A stretch of DNA of 64,000 nt, from NCBI RefSeq assembly GCF_014107495.1, contig NZ_CP041969.1, positions 1,795,001 through 1,859,000 of the forward strand, in the 5' to 3' direction. Of this stretch, positions 62,351 through 64,000 are shown one piece after another. The position numbers and the translations under genes are program-made. The first letter of the stretch is position 1. Each line of letters opens with the position of its first letter. The notes below the pieces were generated by a model. The model made no database searches and was not told the origin of the DNA. It worked only from the letters and a program-made list of their open reading frames with translations. This stretch comes from Cohnella cholangitidis. GTDB taxonomy: Bacteria; Bacillota; Bacilli; Paenibacillales; Paenibacillaceae.

Positions 62351-64000
62351 TTATTCATTAATGAGATCCGACTGCTTAAGCAGTCTCTGGATCAGCGTCG
62401 CCGCTTCGGCGCGGGTGACATTGGCTTTGGCTTCGAACTTGCCGCCGCTTCGTCCGCTGATCAGCCCTGCCTTGGCCGCCAACGCGATGCTGTCTTTGGC
62501 CCACGTTCCCATATTGGCGCCGTCCGCAAACTTGCCGAGCACAGCATCCTTATCGGTTGCGCCCGTTGCCTTGGCGAGACCTGTCAGCTTCATCGCCTTG
62601 GCGATGATAACCATTGCCTGCTCGCGCGTGATCTTGGCGTTCGGCTGGAAGGTGCCGTCCTCAAAGCCCGTGACCAGACCGTAGGCTACGGCCGTCTGAA
62701 TGGCGCCCGTATACCAAGCGTCCGTTGCGACGTCGCCGAAGCTCTGCGCCCCCTCGCCCAGCCTCAGTCCCAATCCGCGCACGATTATCGCCACGAACTC
62801 GGCGCGGGTGATGTCCGCGTCCGGATTGAACGTTGTCTCGTTCACGCCATGGATGACGAGGCGCGACCCCATGTCGTTCACCGCTTCCTTGGCCCAATGC
62901 TTCTCCACGTCGGCAAAAGCGAGCGGATGCCAAACGACCGTGTACGTGCTGTTAGTCACGCTATTGATTTTCGCATAGTATTTGCCTTCTACGAGAACGA
63001 TCTTGGTCGGTACGTGCCGCACCGTGCCGTCGGCGTCAACGACGATGCCCGTTGTAATTCGGTTCGGGTCGATGCCGTCCGGCAAAGCCACCATGCGTTC
63101 GACATAGACGTTGAATGTCGTGACTTCGACCGTTTTCCCGTCGTAGGTTCCCGTGATCTTGAAGTCGAGCGCGGGCACGACAACGGAGAACTCGCCCTTC
63201 GCCGCCGCGTTCTCAACTACTCTTTCCATTGCGTCCGGCGTCTGCGCAACCGTGATTTTCAACTGAATATCCGCCAGCTTCACGTTGCCGCCGAGCTTGC
63301 GGGCTATTTCGTCAATATTGATTTCCTGGGCCGGCAATGTGTAGGTTCCCTTGTTCGTCTGCAGAACGAGCGTCGACGAGAGGTCCTCCATATTCTTAAC
63401 CATCTGGCCGTTCAGTTCGCCGACAATGACGTCCGACGCAGACTTGACCGGAATGGCGACGACTGCATTCGCGCCCTCCGCATTCAGCTTCGCCTGCAGT
63501 TTGGCCGGATCAACGGCGATCGTCGTCGTCTTGACGCCGCCCGATTCCGTCGTTGTTGCTTTGCCCGCACTTTCAACCTTCCCGTTAACCAGCACGTCGA
63601 CCGACTCTTCGTTCGGACTTGTCGTTCCGGTCGAAGATTCGTTCGGACCTGTCGTCCCGGCCGAAGATTCGTTCGTAGGCTGAGTAACCGTCTGTTCGGC
63701 GATAACACTCGCTGCCGTTTGACCGAACTTCACGACTTGTCCTTGCGCGTCTACCTCGGCTACGCCGATCTTGTCGCCGTTCGCAGCCGGGATCAAGCGG
63801 TTCCTTGGCACGTTCAGGTAACCGCTAAGCGTGTCGCCGACATTCGGCACGTCTACGGTGCCGCTGCCGAAGTTGAAGTAGACCAACCGGTGCGCACCGT
63901 CGGCGGTAGGCGTTACCTCAATTCGGGTTTTGCCATCGTTTGCCGCGCCGCTAGGATCTATTGCGGTTACCGTCAAACCTCCAGCCGGAACGGAAGCATT
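62351..64000 (-). CDS. SLH surface protein, partial (N-terminus beyond window)
   Basis: The frame is open from the right window edge to a stop at 62351 (about 549 residues seen). The first part contains a beta domain ending GYLNVPRNRLIPAANGD and a repeated NESS-rich Thr/Gly linker. The shared pre-SLH module follows (VDVLVNGKVESAG, VDPAKLQAKLNAEG, YTLPAQEINIDEIARKLGG, VVDADGTVRHVPTKIVLV), then three SLH domains (FADVEKHWAKEAVNDMGSR, FGDVATDAWYTGAIQTA, FADGANMGTWAKDSIALA). It is closely related to the 59-62 kb protein and lies in tandem with it, consistent with gene duplication. It is bound non-covalently to wall polymer; its specific role depends on the missing N-terminus. Confidence 0.85.
   Translation of the reverse strand, partial: NASVPAGGLTVTAIDPSGAANDGKTRIEVTPTADGAHRLVYFNFGSGTVDVPNVGDTLSGYLNVPRNRLIPAANGDKIGVAEVDAQGQVVKFGQTAASVIAEQTVTQPTNESSAGTTGPNESSTGTTSPNEESVDVLVNGKVESAGKATTTESGGVKTTTIAVDPAKLQAKLNAEGANAVVAIPVKSASDVIVGELNGQMVKNMEDLSSTLVLQTNKGTYTLPAQEINIDEIARKLGGNVKLADIQLKITVAQTPDAMERVVENAAAKGEFSVVVPALDFKITGTYDGKTVEVTTFNVYVERMVALPDGIDPNRITTGIVVDADGTVRHVPTKIVLVEGKYYAKINSVTNSTYTVVWHPLAFADVEKHWAKEAVNDMGSRLVIHGVNETTFNPDADITRAEFVAIIVRGLGLRLGEGAQSFGDVATDAWYTGAIQTAVAYGLVTGFEDGTFQPNAKITREQAMVIIAKAMKLTGLAKATGATDKDAVLGKFADGANMGTWAKDSIALAAKAGLISGRSGGKFEAKANVTRAEAATLIQRLLKQSDLINE

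Overview
The window looks like chromosomal DNA of a Paenibacillaceae bacterium (Paenibacillus/Cohnella type; inference). The reasons are several S-layer-homology (SLH) surface proteins, YesM/YesN-type two-component systems beside sugar ABC importers that lack an ATPase gene, CcpA-type cre sites, and Firmicute-style AGGAGG ribosome sites. Most of the window has moderately high GC; the polysaccharide-lyase gene at 25.4-32.3 kb is visibly AT-richer. I saw no rRNA, tRNA or CRISPR array.

Layout. 1-1431: start of a secreted GLUG-repeat protein (runs off the left edge). 1.7-6.1 kb: housekeeping genes (YdeI-like protein, MATE exporter, AlkD-like repair protein, DUF1349 protein, DoxX protein behind an Fnr/Rex-like site). 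6.2-16.9 kb: an eight-gene minus-strand operon for a synthase-type exopolysaccharide: anchored glycosidase-like protein, membrane HEAT-repeat protein, processive GT2 synthase, odd receiver protein, UDP-N-acetylhexosamine dehydrogenase, two related TIM-barrel proteins, and GlmM. 17.5-24.8 kb: sensor kinase, membrane-anchored solute-binding protein, AraC-type regulator, then a sugar ABC importer. 25.0-32.3 kb: IS1182-type transposase remnant and a giant PL8 lyase/CBM32/SLH protein split by a frameshift. 32.6-36.9 kb: small proteins and a TetR-MMPL exporter pair. 37.0-38.3 kb: four truncated gene remnants. 38.3-46.2 kb: a 1603-residue YVTN-propeller SLH protein divergent from a histidine kinase and a receiver-SARP regulator, with four perfect 11-bp tandem repeats between them. 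46.8-58.3 kb: a ten-gene sugar uptake and oxidation operon with its own GntR regulator. 58.9-64.0 kb: two further SLH proteins, one broken by several 1-bp deletions.

How the genes work together. The sugar operon encodes glycosidase-like proteins, an importer, a mutarotase, an SDR dehydrogenase, an SMP-30 lactonase and an enolase-superfamily dehydratase, which together would take an aldose to a 2-keto-3-deoxy acid. The exopolysaccharide operon supplies a precursor enzyme (GlmM), an oxidised amino-sugar nucleotide and a synthase, so the polymer probably contains N-acetylated aminouronic acid. The SARP-type regulator next to the YVTN protein probably acts on the 11-bp repeats; a matching pair of repeats lies upstream of the GLUG protein at the other end of the window, with the same 8-nt gap to a -10-like hexamer.

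Caution: at least eight apparent 1-bp deletions interrupt otherwise well-preserved reading frames (about 16788, 27290, 43639, 59285 and four in the 60.4-60.75 kb repeats). Sequencing or assembly indels are a strong alternative to real pseudogenes.
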